From Bacillota bacterium (lineage in GTDB: Bacteria; Bacillota; Clostridia; Peptostreptococcales; Anaerovoracaceae), in NCBI GenBank assembly GCA_017438285.1, contig JAFRVY010000026.1:62001-126000 (forward strand): a stretch of 64,000 nucleotides of DNA. The letters run 5' to 3'. Position numbers and translations under genes: made by a program. Positions within the stretch are counted from its first letter, which is position 1, and the number at the start of each line of letters is the position of its first letter. The notes below the pieces were generated by a model. It made no database searches, was not told the origin of the DNA, and saw only the letters and a list, made by a program, of their open reading frames with translations. This document shows positions 8,343 through 18,303 of this stretch, in pieces.

Positions 8343-10247
8343 CTAAATGTCGAGCGTCGCATAAACTGCATGGTCTTCAATGAATTTCTTTCGCGGCGGA
8401 ACCTTGTCGCCCATGAGGGTCGTGAATATCTCGTCCGCTGCGTTTGCGTCTTCCAGTGTTATCTGAACCAGAGTTCTCTTTGCGTAATCCATTGTGGTAT
8501 CCCAAAGCTGACCTGCATCCATTTCACCCAGGCCTTTGTATCTCTGGATCTCATACTTGCTGCCTTTGAGCGATGCCAGGAGTTCTTCCTGCTCCCTGTC
8601 CGTGTAGGTGTAGTAGATATCTTTGCCCTTCTTCACTCTGAACAGCGGCGGCTGGGCCGCATATACATATCCGTTCTCAATGAGCGGCGTCATATATCTA
8701 TAGAAGAAAGTGAGGAGCAAAGTCCTGATGTGGGCACCGTCGACGTCAGCATCTGTCATGATGATGATCTTGTGATAGCGCAGTTTCGAAATATCGAATT
8801 CCTCGCCGATGCCGCAGCCGAAGGCTGTGATCATGTTCTTGATTTCTTCGGAACTGAGGACTTTGTCGATTCTCGCTTTTTCTACGTTGAGTATCTTACC
8901 TCTGAGCGGCAGGATCGCCTGGCGCTTTCTGTCTCTTCCGTCCTTGGCGCTGCCGCCCGCGGAGTCACCCTCTACGAGGAAGATCTCTGATATCTCAGGA
9001 TTCTTCTCGGAGCAGTCCGCAAGTTTACCCGGCATAGAGTTTCCTTCGAGGAAGGATTTTCTTACTGATTTCTTCGCCTTCTGTGCGGCGAGCCTTGCCC
9101 TTGCTGCGCTCAGGCACTTTTCGACGATGATCTTCGCCTGTTTCGGATTCTCCTCGAGAAACGCTGACAGGTAATCTGCCGTTGCCGTTTCGACGAACCC
9201 TCTCATGTCAGAGTTGCCCAGTTTGGCCTTTGTCTGACCTTCGAACTGAGGCTCTGTGAGTTTGACGGAAACGATCGCTGTGATGCCCTCTCTTACATCA
9301 TCGCCTTCCAGCGGTGCATCCTTTTCCTTGAGGATGTTGTTTTTTCTGGCATATGTGTTGATCGTTCTCGTAAGCGCAGCCCTGAAACCCTGCAGATGGA
9401 AGCCGCCTTCCGTCGTCTTGATGTTGTTGGCATAAGAAGCGACATTTTCTCTATAGCTGTCTGTGTACTGAACGGCGATTTCCACTTCTCTGCTGTTCTC
9501 TGCCACTTCGAAGTAGATGATATCCTTGTGGATCGGGTTCTTTGACTGGTTGATGTATTCTACGTACTGCTTGATTCCGCCTTCATAATAGAAGACGTCT
9601 TCATTCTTGTATCTGTCGTCTTTGATGCTGATCTTTACGCCTTTGTTCAGGAAGGCCATCTCGCGGAACCTTCTCGAAAGTGTGTCGTAGTCGTAAACGA
9701 TGTCATCAAAAATTGCAGGGTCCGACCAGAAGGTGGTCTTGGATCCTGTTTTCCTGGTGTTTCCTTTTTCTTCGAGCGGGGTCACAGTCTTACCGCGTTC
9801 GTAAGCCTGCGTATAGATTTTGCCGTTACGTCTGACTTCGACTTCCATGCGTGTGGACAGCGCGTTTACTACTGATGCGCCTACGCCGTGGAGGCCGCCG
9901 GATACCTTGTATCCGCCGCCGCCGAATTTACCGCCTGCATGCAGTACGGTGTGGATGACTTCCACTGCGGGAAGTTTCATCTTCGGGTGCATGTCGACCG
10001 GCATTCCTCTGCCGTCATCTTCGACAGTGATCGAATTGTCTTTATTGATACACACTTTAATCTCTGAACAAAAGCCTGCCAGCGCCTCATCCACACTGTT
10101 GTCAACGATTTCGTAGACGAGATGATGGAGTCCCGGCGAACCTGTACTTCCGATGTACATGCCAGGTCGCTTTCTGACAGCCTCTAACCCTTCCAATACC
10201 TGTATTTGTTCGGCATCATATTGCTGCAATTTATCGTTTTTTGCCAT
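8343..10247 (-). CDS. gyrB: DNA gyrase subunit B
   Basis: A 634-residue ATPase subunit of gyrase. N-terminal GHKL motifs are clear: [18 protein letters not shown] and [15 protein letters not shown]. The TOPRIM domain has [15 protein letters not shown] and the metal site [14 protein letters not shown]. The C-terminus has QRYKGLGEM. Length is that of the short Gram-positive GyrB without the proteobacterial insert. Its promoter is visible upstream (10289-10317). Base composition is clearly more GC-rich than in recF just beyond it. Confidence 0.97.
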   Translation of the reverse strand: MAKNDKLQQYDAEQIQVLEGLEAVRKRPGMYIGSTGSPGLHHLVYEIVDNSVDEALAGFCSEIKVCINKDNSITVEDDGRGMPVDMHPKMKLPAVEVIHTVLHAGGKFGGGGYKVSGGLHGVGASVVNALSTRMEVEVRRNGKIYTQAYERGKTVTPLEEKGNTRKTGSKTTFWSDPAIFDDIVYDYDTLSRRFREMAFLNKGVKISIKDDRYKNEDVFYYEGGIKQYVEYINQSKNPIHKDIIYFEVAENSREVEIAVQYTDSYRENVASYANNIKTTEGGFHLQGFRAALTRTINTYARKNNILKEKDAPLEGDDVREGITAIVSVKLTEPQFEGQTKAKLGNSDMRGFVETATADYLSAFLEENPKQAKIIVEKCLSAARARLAAQKAKKSVRKSFLEGNSMPGKLADCSEKNPEISEIFLVEGDSAGGSAKDGRDRKRQAILPLRGKILNVEKARIDKVLSSEEIKNMITAFGCGIGEEFDISKLRYHKIIIMTDADVDGAHIRTLLLTFFYRYMTPLIENGYVYAAQPPLFRVKKGKDIYYTYTDREQEELLASLKGSKYEIQRYKGLGEMDAGQLWDTTMDYAKRTLVQITLEDANAADEIFTTLMGDKVPPRKKFIEDHAVYATLDI

Positions 10248-10288
10248 TCATTATTCTCCTTTTAAAAAACTGGTCACAAACACACTAT

Positions 10289-10317
10289 ATTGTAGCATAA
10301 AATCGCCCGTTTTACAA
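10289..10317 (-). promoter_or_regulatory. Promoter of gyrB-gyrA-trpS
   Basis: Minus strand TTGTAA (10317-10312) and TACAAT (10294-10289) with a 17-bp spacer, about 45 bp before the gyrB ATG. No other start signal is seen between recF and gyrB. Confidence 0.7.
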
Positions 10318-10338
10318 TATTTTGTGTTATTTTAATAA

Positions 10339-10381
10339 AAAACATGATTAGAACGTTTAAATCCGCTCTAATCATGTTTTT
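10339..10381 (-). terminator. Terminator after recF
   Basis: Arms around AAACATGATTAGA and TCTAATCATGTTT make a stem of at least 13 bp with a 14-nt loop. T-rich DNA follows on the minus strand. It separates the dnaA-dnaN-recF transcript from the gyrB promoter. Confidence 0.85.
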
Positions 10382-10402
10382 TATGCGTTATATTTATATT
10401 TT

Positions 10403-11485
10403 TTACTCTACGTGACCATTGTTGATTTTGAAAATTTTTCCTGCTGGCAATTTCGAGGCAACTTCTTCTATTATATCCGTGGTTGTAACGAAGAGTTGAT
10501 TATCTCCGAGATTGTTGATCAGATATGCCTGTCTTTCATTATCCAGCTCGGAAAGTACATCATCCAAAAGCAGCACCGGTTTTTCTCCCGTTTCCCTTTC
10601 GATGATTTCTTTTTCTGAAAGCTTCAGTGAAAGGGCTGTTGTTCTCTGCTGTCCCTGGGATCCAAATTTTCGCAGGTCTATTCCGTTGGATGAAATCTTT
10701 ATATCATCTTTATGAGGTCCCCTGCCGGTGGTCCTGAATTTTTTATCTTCCTCTCTCTTACTGACCAGGAGTTTATAAAATTCTTCTTCAGGATTATCCT
10801 CAAAATAAACATTTGCTTCGTATTTTATTTCAAGGGACTCTTTTCCTCCGGTGATTCTTTCATTAATGTCACTGCAGATCGGACTGAGCATTTCAATGAA
10901 TTCTTTTCTCTTTTTTATGATCCTGCTGCCGTAGTCCGCAAGCTCCCTATCCCATATATCCAGAACATTATTATCTATCAGGTATTCTTTCAGGTAAGTA
11001 TTCCTCTGTTTTAAGACTCTATTGTAATTATTTAAGTCTGCAAGATAACCTTTTCTGATCTGACAAAGTTCTCTGTTGATAAACTTTCTTCTCTTTTCCG
11101 GTTCTTCTTTTACTATTTTTAAGTCTTCAGGAGAAAATATAATAATGAAGTATTCTTCTAAAAGTTCGGAGTATCTTCTTATTTTTACTCCCTCTCTCTT
11201 AATTTCTTTTCTTCCTTCTTTATTGATCAATATTTCAACTTTTTCATCTTCTTCAGATTTACTGATGATCGTTTTGATTTTGCAGTAATCCTGATCAAAA
11301 TGGATCAGTTCTTTATCTTTTATATTCTTGAAAGACTTTCCGAAGGCATTTAAATAAATACCCTCTAACAAATTAGTCTTTCCCTGGGCGTTGTTGCCCA
11401 GGAAAATATTGACTTTTTTATCAAAGGATATTTTTTCTGTTGAATAGTTTCTGAAGTTGTATAATTCTATTTCCTTTATGTACAT
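10403..11485 (-). CDS. recF: DNA replication and repair protein RecF
   Basis: A 360-residue SMC-like ATPase that helps load RecA at single-strand gaps. Walker A is FLGNNAQGKTNLLEGIY, the signature motif is KFGSQGQQRTTALSLKLSE, and Walker B is PVLLLDDVLSELD. It starts 8 bp after dnaN, without a clear separate ribosome-binding site. The small S4-domain gene (yaaA/rlbA) often found between dnaN and recF in Bacillota is absent here. Codons are strongly AT-rich, like dnaN and dnaA and unlike gyrB. Confidence 0.95.
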   Translation of the reverse strand: MYIKEIELYNFRNYSTEKISFDKKVNIFLGNNAQGKTNLLEGIYLNAFGKSFKNIKDKELIHFDQDYCKIKTIISKSEEDEKVEILINKEGRKEIKREGVKIRRYSELLEEYFIIIFSPEDLKIVKEEPEKRRKFINRELCQIRKGYLADLNNYNRVLKQRNTYLKEYLIDNNVLDIWDRELADYGSRIIKKRKEFIEMLSPICSDINERITGGKESLEIKYEANVYFEDNPEEEFYKLLVSKREEDKKFRTTGRGPHKDDIKISSNGIDLRKFGSQGQQRTTALSLKLSEKEIIERETGEKPVLLLDDVLSELDNERQAYLINNLGDNQLFVTTTDIIEEVASKLPAGKIFKINNGHVE

Positions 11486-11493
11486 GATTTCAT

Positions 11494-12609
11494 TTACATT
11501 GTCGGAATTCTGACCGGAAGAATCAGATATTCATACTGATTTCCCTCAACAGGTTTTACAACACATGGAGATATTCCGGTCTTAAAAGTAAGCGCTACTT
11601 TTTCATCATCAATGGCCTTCATGACATCGATGATAAATTTTGAATTGAATCCGATAATAATATCATTACCTTCTTTTTCAACTGCAATTTCTTCTTTTAC
11701 ATTACCTTCTTCTGATCTTGAAGTGATTGTAATAAGATCATCTTCAATCGTCATCTTGATGAGATTATTCTTTCCTTCCTTTGCCAGAAGAGATGCTCTT
11801 TCAATACTATCTATAAAAACATCTTTTCCAACGATTGCTTTTGTAAGATTATCTGAAGGAATAATATCTCTGTATTTGATATATTCTCCTTCCATAATTC
11901 TGAGAATAACTTCTGTCTTGCCTATTACAAATACTGCCTTCTTTGATCCAAGATATAATTTAATATCTTCTTCATTTTCTTCTTCTGCAGCTATTTTACT
12001 GATTTCATTCATTCCCTTTGATGAAATAATAAAACTGCTTGGAACTGCGCTCTTCATTTTTTCCGTTACAAGCGCAAGTCTGAAACCATCCAGCGCAACC
12101 ATGTTGATAAAGTCTTCATTTATTTCAGTATATATTCCTGTAAGAACTCCTTTTGATTCATCTATACTTGCTGCAAACGAAGTCTTTCTTACCATTTCTT
12201 TGAATATTTCCTTATCAAAGACGAGTTCCTGGCTTTCTTCTTCTCTTTCTCCAATCTTTGGAAAATCTTCTACAGGAAGACAAATAACCTCAAACTCTGA
12301 TGAATTGGTTTTGATTGCAAGAGATTTATTATCATCAGTTTCTATTTCTATTTCTTCATCAGGAAGTTTTCTTATAATATCACAGAATAATTTTGATATT
12401 ACTACTACCGATCCTTCTTCTTCTACAGATGCTTTCATTTCTTTCTTAATACTTATTTCAAGATCTGAAGCAGTAATGAGAATCGTATCATCAGAAGAGG
12501 CATTTATTAAAATACCTTTTAAGACCGGTAATGTAGTTCTGTTGGATACAGCTTTTGAAACTGTGTTCAAGGCCTTTGTTAATTCCTGCTGGGAACATCT
12601 GAATTTCAT
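11494..12609 (-). CDS. dnaN: DNA polymerase III beta clamp
   Basis: A 371-residue sliding clamp. The N-terminus MKFRCSQQELTKALNTVSKAVSNRTTLPVLKGILI, the domain-2 block and the C-terminal YLILPVRIPTM are family-typical. Three clamp domains of about 120 residues fit the length. The start has AAGGAG 9 bp upstream. The 160-bp gap to dnaA contains the replication unwinding element. Confidence 0.96.
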   Translation of the reverse strand: MKFRCSQQELTKALNTVSKAVSNRTTLPVLKGILINASSDDTILITASDLEISIKKEMKASVEEEGSVVVISKLFCDIIRKLPDEEIEIETDDNKSLAIKTNSSEFEVICLPVEDFPKIGEREEESQELVFDKEIFKEMVRKTSFAASIDESKGVLTGIYTEINEDFINMVALDGFRLALVTEKMKSAVPSSFIISSKGMNEISKIAAEEENEEDIKLYLGSKKAVFVIGKTEVILRIMEGEYIKYRDIIPSDNLTKAIVGKDVFIDSIERASLLAKEGKNNLIKMTIEDDLITITSRSEEGNVKEEIAVEKEGNDIIIGFNSKFIIDVMKAIDDEKVALTFKTGISPCVVKPVEGNQYEYLILPVRIPTM

Positions 12610-12769
12610 AATAAATCTCCTTATTATTTTATATATTTATTTAGTAGTAATAGTAGTAGTATATGTGAATTCTGTTAATAAGCCCTCAATATATTGAAAA
12701 CACTAATTTTTTTGTTGTTTAAAAACTGTTGATAACTTGTTTTTTATATCAACAGCCGGTGTTGATAAA
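12610..12769 (-). other. oriC: Replication origin unwinding region (DnaA boxes plus DnaA-trios)
   Basis: Between dnaA and dnaN, read on the minus strand: TTATCAACA boxes at 12768-12760 and 12735-12727, and a one-mismatch box TTATTAACA at 12681-12673. A run of triplets of the TAC/TAT/TAA type follows (12661-12641), then a purely A/T tract. A DnaA box followed by TAC/TAT triplets is the arrangement known from the Bacillus subtilis basal unwinding system, where DnaA-trios guide DnaA onto single strands. The call rests on this pattern and on location. Confidence 0.82.
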
Positions 12770-14149
12770 CTATTGTATCTGCTGTTTCAATTCTCTTATT
12801 TCTTCGGCAAGATTTTGATTTGTCTTCATTTCATTATTTATTTTATCACATGCATGAAGAACAGTAGTATGATCTCTGCCGCCAAAGGATTCACCTATCT
12901 TAGGAAGAGAAAGATCTGTAAATTCTCTGCAAAGGTACATTGCAATCTGTCTAGGATAAGAGAATTCCCTAGTTCTCTTCTTGGATTCCATATCACTCAG
13001 TTTGATATTATATTTCTTACAAACAGCTTTCTTTACTGTTTCACAAGTAATATCTACATCTTTTACAGGGAAAATATCCTGAAGGTTTTCCTTTGCAAAT
13101 TTAACATTTACTTTCTGATTCAGAAAATTAGATAAACCGATAACTCTGGTAAGAGCGCTCTCTAAATCTCTTATATTGAACTTGATTTTTTCAGCAATAA
13201 GGTCAATTACTTCCAGAAAATCTTCATCCAGGACGACATTTTCCGCTTCTGCTTTATTTCTAAGAATAGCTACTCTTGTTTCAAAATCAGGAGTTTTTAC
13301 ATCTACGACCATGTTCCACTGGAATCTTGATCTAAGTCTATCATCAAGATCCGTCAGTTTATTAGGCGGCCTGTCACTTGAAATAACAATCTGTTTATTT
13401 AATTCATAAAGAGTATTAAAAGTATGGAAAAATTCAATCTGTGTTCGGTCTTTGCCTTCCAGAAATTGAATATCGTCTATCAACAATACATCCACACTTC
13501 TGTATTTTTTCTTGAAGTCATTGATTTTAACAGGAGATGAAGTATCTCTGATTGCCTGCAAAAGCTCACTGGTGAACATTTCAGAAGAAACATAAAGAAC
13601 CTTCATGTCCGGATAATGCTTCAATATATAATGACCGATCGCATGCATAAGATGAGTCTTTCCAAGACCGGATCCGCCGTATATGAAAAGAGGATTATAA
13701 ACTTTAGCAGGACTTTCCGCTACAGCCAGGGAAACTGCATGGGCATAATCGTTGTTTGATCCGACAACGAAATTCTCAAAGTTCTGCCTTGGATTTAAAT
13801 AGAATTCTTCCTTGAAATCATTCTGTTCTTCTTCGGTAATGGAAACAGACTTAACAGGATCCTTTGAAAGCGCTCTTTCTATTTCCTCGTCAGATTTAAG
13901 TAATAGCAATACCTTCAGAGGTTTTTCAAAGACTTTTTCTACACAATTTTCGAAAATAGGAATATAACGTTTCTTTAATACATCTATTTTGAAACTATCG
14001 CTGCAAGCAAAAGAAATGGTCTTGCCCTTCTCATCTATTTCTATAGGAGTAAGCGGCAAAAACCATGTCCTGTAACTGACAGCAGTCACGTTCTTTTCAA
14101 TTTCACTCAGCAGATCTCTCCACTTTGCTTTTTCTACTTTTTTACCCAT
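12770..14149 (-). CDS. dnaA: Chromosomal replication initiator DnaA
   Basis: A 459-residue AAA+ initiator. Walker A is FIYGGSGLGKTHLMHAIGH, Walker B is VDVLLIDDIQFL, and the box VI-like arginine region DLDDRLRSRFQWNMV follows. The C-terminal DNA-binding signature is GGRDHTTVLHACDKI. Domain I (RDLLSEIEKNVTAVSYRTWFLPLTPIEI) is intact. A TTG at 14152 directly precedes the ATG at 14149; GAAAGG about 10 bp upstream supports either, and I prefer the ATG. Boxes on both sides suggest a bipartite origin and autoregulation. Confidence 0.96.
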   Translation of the reverse strand: MGKKVEKAKWRDLLSEIEKNVTAVSYRTWFLPLTPIEIDEKGKTISFACSDSFKIDVLKKRYIPIFENCVEKVFEKPLKVLLLLKSDEEIERALSKDPVKSVSITEEEQNDFKEEFYLNPRQNFENFVVGSNNDYAHAVSLAVAESPAKVYNPLFIYGGSGLGKTHLMHAIGHYILKHYPDMKVLYVSSEMFTSELLQAIRDTSSPVKINDFKKKYRSVDVLLIDDIQFLEGKDRTQIEFFHTFNTLYELNKQIVISSDRPPNKLTDLDDRLRSRFQWNMVVDVKTPDFETRVAILRNKAEAENVVLDEDFLEVIDLIAEKIKFNIRDLESALTRVIGLSNFLNQKVNVKFAKENLQDIFPVKDVDITCETVKKAVCKKYNIKLSDMESKKRTREFSYPRQIAMYLCREFTDLSLPKIGESFGGRDHTTVLHACDKINNEMKTNQNLAEEIRELKQQIQ

Positions 14150-14194
14150 CAAATATGCCTTTCAGAAAAGATAAACATATCATAACAAATAAAG

Positions 14195-14314
14195 TTATCC
14201 ACAGGCAATATCAAAACAGAAAAATATTTCAAAAAAAGTTATCCACAGAGGACGGTGAAATAATACTTGTTGAAGTTTCGCCGATCGGGAGAGTTATCCA
14301 CTATCTGTGGACAA
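14195..14314. other. oriC: DnaA-box cluster upstream of dnaA (origin part)
   Basis: Perfect TTATCCACA boxes occur at 14195-14203 and 14239-14247. TTATCCACT is at 14294-14302, and the inverted box TGTGGACAA at 14306-14314. The surrounding 14150-14517 has no convincing gene and is AT-rich. With the dnaA-dnaN element it makes a two-part origin like that of Bacillus. Confidence 0.9.
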
Positions 14315-14424
14315 AGTTGTGCAAAGATTTCACAGCAACAACAATATATAGTGATTTTAAAGGAAAATTAAGGAAATTAAGGGATATATGCCTCCAGGAG
14401 AAGAAAAAACTGAAACCATATAAA

Positions 14425-14453
14425 TTGACATGCTTTTTTTGGAGAGGTATAAT
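14425..14453 (+). promoter_or_regulatory. Consensus promoter of rpmH-rnpA
   Basis: TTGACA (14425-14430) and TATAAT (14448-14453) with a 17-bp spacer, both perfect consensus, about 65 bp before rpmH. It is the strongest sigma-70-type promoter I saw in the window. Confidence 0.92.
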
Positions 14454-14517
14454 ATCAGGGCATATGTGCATATTTTGAAATTTAGAATTATGCAAATAAA
14501 CAAGGAGGAAAACTTTA

Positions 14518-14652
14518 ATGAAAATGACATTTCAGCCTAAGAAAAGGCAGAGAAAAAAGGAACACGGCTTCAGAAAAAGAATGAAAACAAAGAACGGTAG
14601 AAATGTTTTAAAGAGAAGAAGACAAAGAGGAAGAAAAGTTTTATCAGCATAG
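14518..14652 (+). CDS. rpmH: 50S ribosomal protein L34
   Basis: A 44-residue, highly basic protein: [20 protein letters not shown] at the start and [12 protein letters not shown] at the end, the usual L34 ends. AAGGAGG lies 8 bp before the ATG. Its normal C-terminus followed by TAG shows that TAG is a genuine stop codon in this genome, which matters for parB. Confidence 0.97.
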   Translation: MKMTFQPKKRQRKKEHGFRKRMKTKNGRNVLKRRRQRGRKVLSA

Positions 14653-14715
14653 AGACCGCAAGATGTGGTCTTTTTGCTATGAGACGATCGATCTCACTAC
14701 CGCAAAACGAAGAAA

Positions 14716-15051
14716 ATGCTAAAAAAGGAAATACTGAGAAGAAAAGAAGATTTTTCTGCTATATATAGAAAAGGAAAATCTGTCCCGGACAGATATATTG
14801 TCCTCTTTTATAGAAAGAACGGTCTTTCATACAACAGAATATCATTTTTAGCAAGTAAGAAAGTAGGTAACAGCGTACAGAGAAACCGGGCCAAGAGGCT
14901 GATGCGGGAAAGTTACAGGCATATATGCACCCAGCTCAGCAGCGGTTACGACATTATATTCATCGCGCGTAACAGTATAAACGGCAGGAAATGCCAGGAG
15001 GTCAGCAGATCTGTAAGCGGCGCATTGAAAAAAGCAGGTGTATTGAAATGA
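14716..15051 (+). CDS. rnpA: Ribonuclease P protein component
   Basis: A 111-residue basic protein that assists the RNase P RNA in 5' tRNA processing. The RNR signature is [17 protein letters not shown], and the central [14 protein letters not shown] block is typical. The ribosome-binding site before the ATG at 14716 is weak (GAAGAAA). The stop overlaps the yidD start in an ATGA arrangement. Confidence 0.95.
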   Translation: MLKKEILRRKEDFSAIYRKGKSVPDRYIVLFYRKNGLSYNRISFLASKKVGNSVQRNRAKRLMRESYRHICTQLSSGYDIIFIARNSINGRKCQEVSRSVSGALKKAGVLK

Positions 15052-15257
15052 AACAAATCATGATTCTGATAATTAGATTCTATCAGAAATTTATCTCCCC
15101 TCTTTTTCCACCAAAGTGCAGATTTTACCCTACTTGTTCAACATATTTTATTCAAGCACTTGAAAAGTATGGTTTTTTTAAAGGAAGCTATCTGGGAATC
15201 AGACGTTTGTTAAAATGTCACCCATTCCACGAAGGTGGATACGATCCTTTAAAATAG
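15048..15257 (+). CDS. yidD: Membrane protein insertion efficiency factor YidD
   Basis: A 69-residue protein beginning at the ATG overlapping the rnpA stop. The family signature is [20 protein letters not shown], then [16 protein letters not shown] and [13 protein letters not shown]. It supports YidC-dependent membrane insertion. A longer upstream reading frame is not used, since this Met gives the standard N-terminus. Confidence 0.94.
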   Translation: MKQIMILIIRFYQKFISPLFPPKCRFYPTCSTYFIQALEKYGFFKGSYLGIRRLLKCHPFHEGGYDPLK

Positions 15258-15271
15258 GAGGAAGTTATTAA

Positions 15272-16018
15272 ATGTATACAGTACTGGGCGTAATAGCAAA
15301 ACCAATGGGGCTTTTGCTCAATCTGCTTTATAACTTCATCGGTAACTACGGAATAGCGATCATCATATTTACTGTATTCGTAAAGCTGTGTCTCTACCCG
15401 CTCTATATCAAGCAGACAAAATCCACTGCAATGATGTCCGAGATCCAGCCAAAGATCAAAGCGATACAGAACAAATACGCGAATGACCAGGAACTGATGA
15501 ATATAAAGATGCAGGAGCTGTACAAGGAAGAGAAATTCAATCCTATGGGCGGCTGCCTTCCTATGCTCATTCAGATGCCTATCATCATGGGCCTTTTCGC
15601 TCTGCTCAGGAATCCTCTCAGATACGTCACAGAGGACTCCATGATCTTTGCATTCCATGAACCATTTCTCTGGATCAAAGACCTGAGCCAGCCGGACCCA
15701 TGGATCTTGCCTATCATCGCAGGCGTAGCAACGTTCTTTGCATTCACGATGAACAGAGCGCTTGCCAGCACAGGCATGACCGGAGGAGCTGCAGGACAGT
15801 CCGAAGCAATGATGAAGATGATGCAGTACATCTTCCCGATCATGATTCTTTGGATGGCCAGATCATTCCCATCAGGACTTGCACTTTACTGGGCTGTTAG
15901 CCAGATCATCCAGATCTTCTTTAACATCCACATGCAGTCACTGAGAAAGAAAATCAAGAGAGAGCAGCAGGAAAAGAGAATCAGAGAAAAGCTCGAGAAA
16001 AAGCAGAGAGGACTATAG
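15272..16018 (+). CDS. yidC: Membrane protein insertase YidC/Oxa1/SpoIIIJ
   Basis: A 248-residue multi-spanning insertase. It has an N-terminal hydrophobic segment, the LYPLYIKQTKSTAMMSEIQPKIKAIQ cytosolic hairpin, NPMGGCLPMLIQMPIIMGLFALLR, and a later MPIM-like pair (YIFPIMILWMARSFPSGLALYWAVSQ). The tail is basic (KKIKREQQEKR). The N-terminal lipobox of the Bacillus SpoIIIJ form is not obvious. AGGAGG precedes the ATG. Gene order with yidD and jag is standard. Confidence 0.95.
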   Translation: MYTVLGVIAKPMGLLLNLLYNFIGNYGIAIIIFTVFVKLCLYPLYIKQTKSTAMMSEIQPKIKAIQNKYANDQELMNIKMQELYKEEKFNPMGGCLPMLIQMPIIMGLFALLRNPLRYVTEDSMIFAFHEPFLWIKDLSQPDPWILPIIAGVATFFAFTMNRALASTGMTGGAAGQSEAMMKMMQYIFPIMILWMARSFPSGLALYWAVSQIIQIFFNIHMQSLRKKIKREQQEKRIREKLEKKQRGL

Positions 16019-16041
16019 TCTCAATCACGGAGGAAAGTTAA

Positions 16042-16857
16042 ATGGAATATTCGGAAAAATGGGGCTCTGACATTGAAGATGCAGTAAGTCTGGCCCTTGA
16101 CGAACTCAAACTCTCCAGAGACGAAGTTGAAGTGACGGTATTAGAACAGCCGTCAAGAGGATTTTTCGGCGTAGGCAAGAAACTCGCAAAAGTAAGAGTT
16201 GAAAAGATAAAAAAGGAACCTGTAATCGAAGAGAAGCCTGCCGCTGCAAAGCCGGCAGCAGAAAAACCTGCTGCCAAGGCAGCGACACCGGAGAAAAAGC
16301 AGGAGAAGAAACCTCACAACAAGAAGTCAACGGAGAACAGAAACAAGAAAAGCAAAGCAAAGACGATAAACATCGCTCTTGATGACGTAGATATCGAGAG
16401 CCTGCAGACGACAGAAGACCACGAAGCGCTGACATTCCTTAAGGAAATAACAGAAAAGATGGGTCTTGACCTTAAGTTCAGCGCGAAGACCGGAGAAAAC
16501 CTGGTCTACCTGGAAATGTCCGGACCGGATTCGAGAACGGTCATCGGCAAACGCGGACAGACGTTGGATGCGATCCAGTATCTGACCAGTCTCGTTGTGA
16601 ACAAGGACAAGGACACGTATGTCAAGGTTGTCGTAGATGCGGAGAATTACAGGGCGAAGAGACAGAGAACCCTGGAACAGCTCGCAAACAGACTGGCTTC
16701 CAAAGTTACCAGAACCAAGAAGCAGGTCAGACTCGAGCCGATGAATCCGTATGAAAGAAAGGTGATTCATGCAACGCTGCAGAAGAACCCGGACATCGTA
16801 ACAAGAAGTGAGGGCGAAGAACCTTACAGAAGAGTTATCATCGAACTTAAGAAGTAA
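16042..16857 (+). CDS. jag: RNA-binding protein Jag/KhpB (SpoIIIJ-associated)
   Basis: A 271-residue protein. A Jag-N domain (about 1-55, SARGFFGVGKKLAKV-like block) leads into a long Ala/Lys/Glu/Pro linker. A KH domain (VIGKRGQTLDAIQYLTSLVVN) and an R3H domain (RQRTLEQLANRLASKV, NPYERKVIHATLQ) follow. It binds RNA and is linked to envelope homeostasis in Gram-positives. Spacing of 23 bp from yidC indicates one operon. Confidence 0.93.
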   Translation: MEYSEKWGSDIEDAVSLALDELKLSRDEVEVTVLEQPSRGFFGVGKKLAKVRVEKIKKEPVIEEKPAAAKPAAEKPAAKAATPEKKQEKKPHNKKSTENRNKKSKAKTINIALDDVDIESLQTTEDHEALTFLKEITEKMGLDLKFSAKTGENLVYLEMSGPDSRTVIGKRGQTLDAIQYLTSLVVNKDKDTYVKVVVDAENYRAKRQRTLEQLANRLASKVTRTKKQVRLEPMNPYERKVIHATLQKNPDIVTRSEGEEPYRRVIIELKK

Positions 16858-16862
16858 AACCA

Positions 16863-16889
16863 AGGTCCGCTCTATGCGGACCTCTTTAT
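16863..16889 (+). terminator. Hairpin after jag
   Basis: AGGTCCGC (16863-16870) pairs with GCGGACCT (16876-16883), followed by CTTTATTTG. The T-run is imperfect, so partial read-through into mnmE is likely. Confidence 0.7.
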
Positions 16890-16909
16890 TTGAAGCAAGG
16901 ACATCTACC

Positions 16910-18295
16910 ATGAACGAAATAATTATGGAAGAAACAATTGCAGCGATTGCCACAGCCTACGGAGAAGGCGGGATCGGGATCGTCAGGATCAGCGGGCCGG
17001 AAGCCTTTGCGATTCTCAGCAAAGTGTTCCAGCAGACCGGCAGTGCAGACATCCAGGTGCGCCGGGTCACCTACGGCAAGGTTATCGACAGAGAAACGGG
17101 AAACACCATAGACGAGGCGCTGGCCATATACATGAAAGCGCCGGCATCCTACACTGGCGAAGACGTTGTAGAACTGCAATGTCACGGCAGTGTCGTTTCA
17201 TTGCGCAAAACCCTGTCGCTGGTCCTCAGAAACGGCGCACGTCTTGCCGAGCCCGGCGAGTTTACCAAGCGGGCGTTCTTAAACGGCCGCATCGATCTGT
17301 CTCAGGCGGAAGCCGTCATGGATGTCGTCAAGGCAAAGACCGACAGGACCTTTGATGTGGCGATTTCCCAATTGGAGGGGTCCCTTTCCGGCAGGATCAA
17401 TGAGATCAGAGTCGACCTTCTGGACCTGCTTGTGAACATTACGGTCAACATCGATTATCCCGACGAGGACATCGAAGAGATGACCTATGAAGGACTCAAA
17501 GCAAGTCTATCGTCAATAGGCGATGATATAGAGAAACTCCTGTCAACGACGGGCACCGGGCGCATGATCAGAGAAGGTCTGAAGATTGCTATTATCGGCA
17601 GGCCGAACGTAGGCAAATCGTCTCTGATGAACTGCCTTCTGAAGGAGTCGAGAGCCATCGTCACAGAGATCCCGGGAACCACCAGAGACACCATCGAGGA
17701 GGCCCTTACGGTCAGAGGAATCCCCGTCTTTCTGACAGATACGGCGGGTATCCGGCAGACCGGCGATGTCATCGAACAGATTGGAATCGAGAAGGCAAAG
17801 GAAGCCTTCAATAACGCCGATTTTATCATCGATATCATCGATGGAAGCAGTCCCCTTTCGGAGGAGGACCGGTCGATCCTGGAGTACATCGGAGACAGAA
17901 AAGCCCTGATTTTGCTCAACAAGAAAGACGTGGGAACCGTTGTAATTCCAACGGACATCAAGGACATATCGCCTAATAGCGATATAATATCCACATCCCT
18001 GCTCACCGGCGAAGGTGTGGATGAGATTGAAGACAAGATCGAGGAGCTGGTCTATGACGGACAGATCGTCCAGCAGGCCAGCATCATGGTCACAAATGTC
18101 CGCCACGAGGAGCTTTTGCGCAAGAGCAAACAGGCAATCAATGACGCGCTTGCACTGGCGAAAAGAAAAGAACCGCTGGACATCATCGAGATCGATGTCA
18201 GGAGCGCATACGACTTTTTGGGAGAGATCACCGGAGAGACCGTTACGGATGAAATTTTGGATGAAGTTTTCTCGAGATTCTGCCTCGGGAAATAG
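16910..18295 (+). CDS. mnmE: tRNA modification GTPase MnmE
   Basis: A 461-residue GTPase which, with MnmG, modifies wobble U34 of tRNAs. The N-terminus has the folate-binding domain ([43 protein letters not shown]). The G domain has [12 protein letters not shown], a DTAG motif and LLNKKD. The C-terminus ends FCLGK with the conserved cysteine. The frame is open further upstream; the ATG at 16910, with AAGCAAGG in front, gives the normal length. Confidence 0.95.
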   Translation: MNEIIMEETIAAIATAYGEGGIGIVRISGPEAFAILSKVFQQTGSADIQVRRVTYGKVIDRETGNTIDEALAIYMKAPASYTGEDVVELQCHGSVVSLRKTLSLVLRNGARLAEPGEFTKRAFLNGRIDLSQAEAVMDVVKAKTDRTFDVAISQLEGSLSGRINEIRVDLLDLLVNITVNIDYPDEDIEEMTYEGLKASLSSIGDDIEKLLSTTGTGRMIREGLKIAIIGRPNVGKSSLMNCLLKESRAIVTEIPGTTRDTIEEALTVRGIPVFLTDTAGIRQTGDVIEQIGIEKAKEAFNNADFIIDIIDGSSPLSEEDRSILEYIGDRKALILLNKKDVGTVVIPTDIKDISPNSDIISTSLLTGEGVDEIEDKIEELVYDGQIVQQASIMVTNVRHEELLRKSKQAINDALALAKRKEPLDIIEIDVRSAYDFLGEITGETVTDEILDEVFSRFCLGK

Positions 18296-18303
18296 GAGAA
18301 TAT

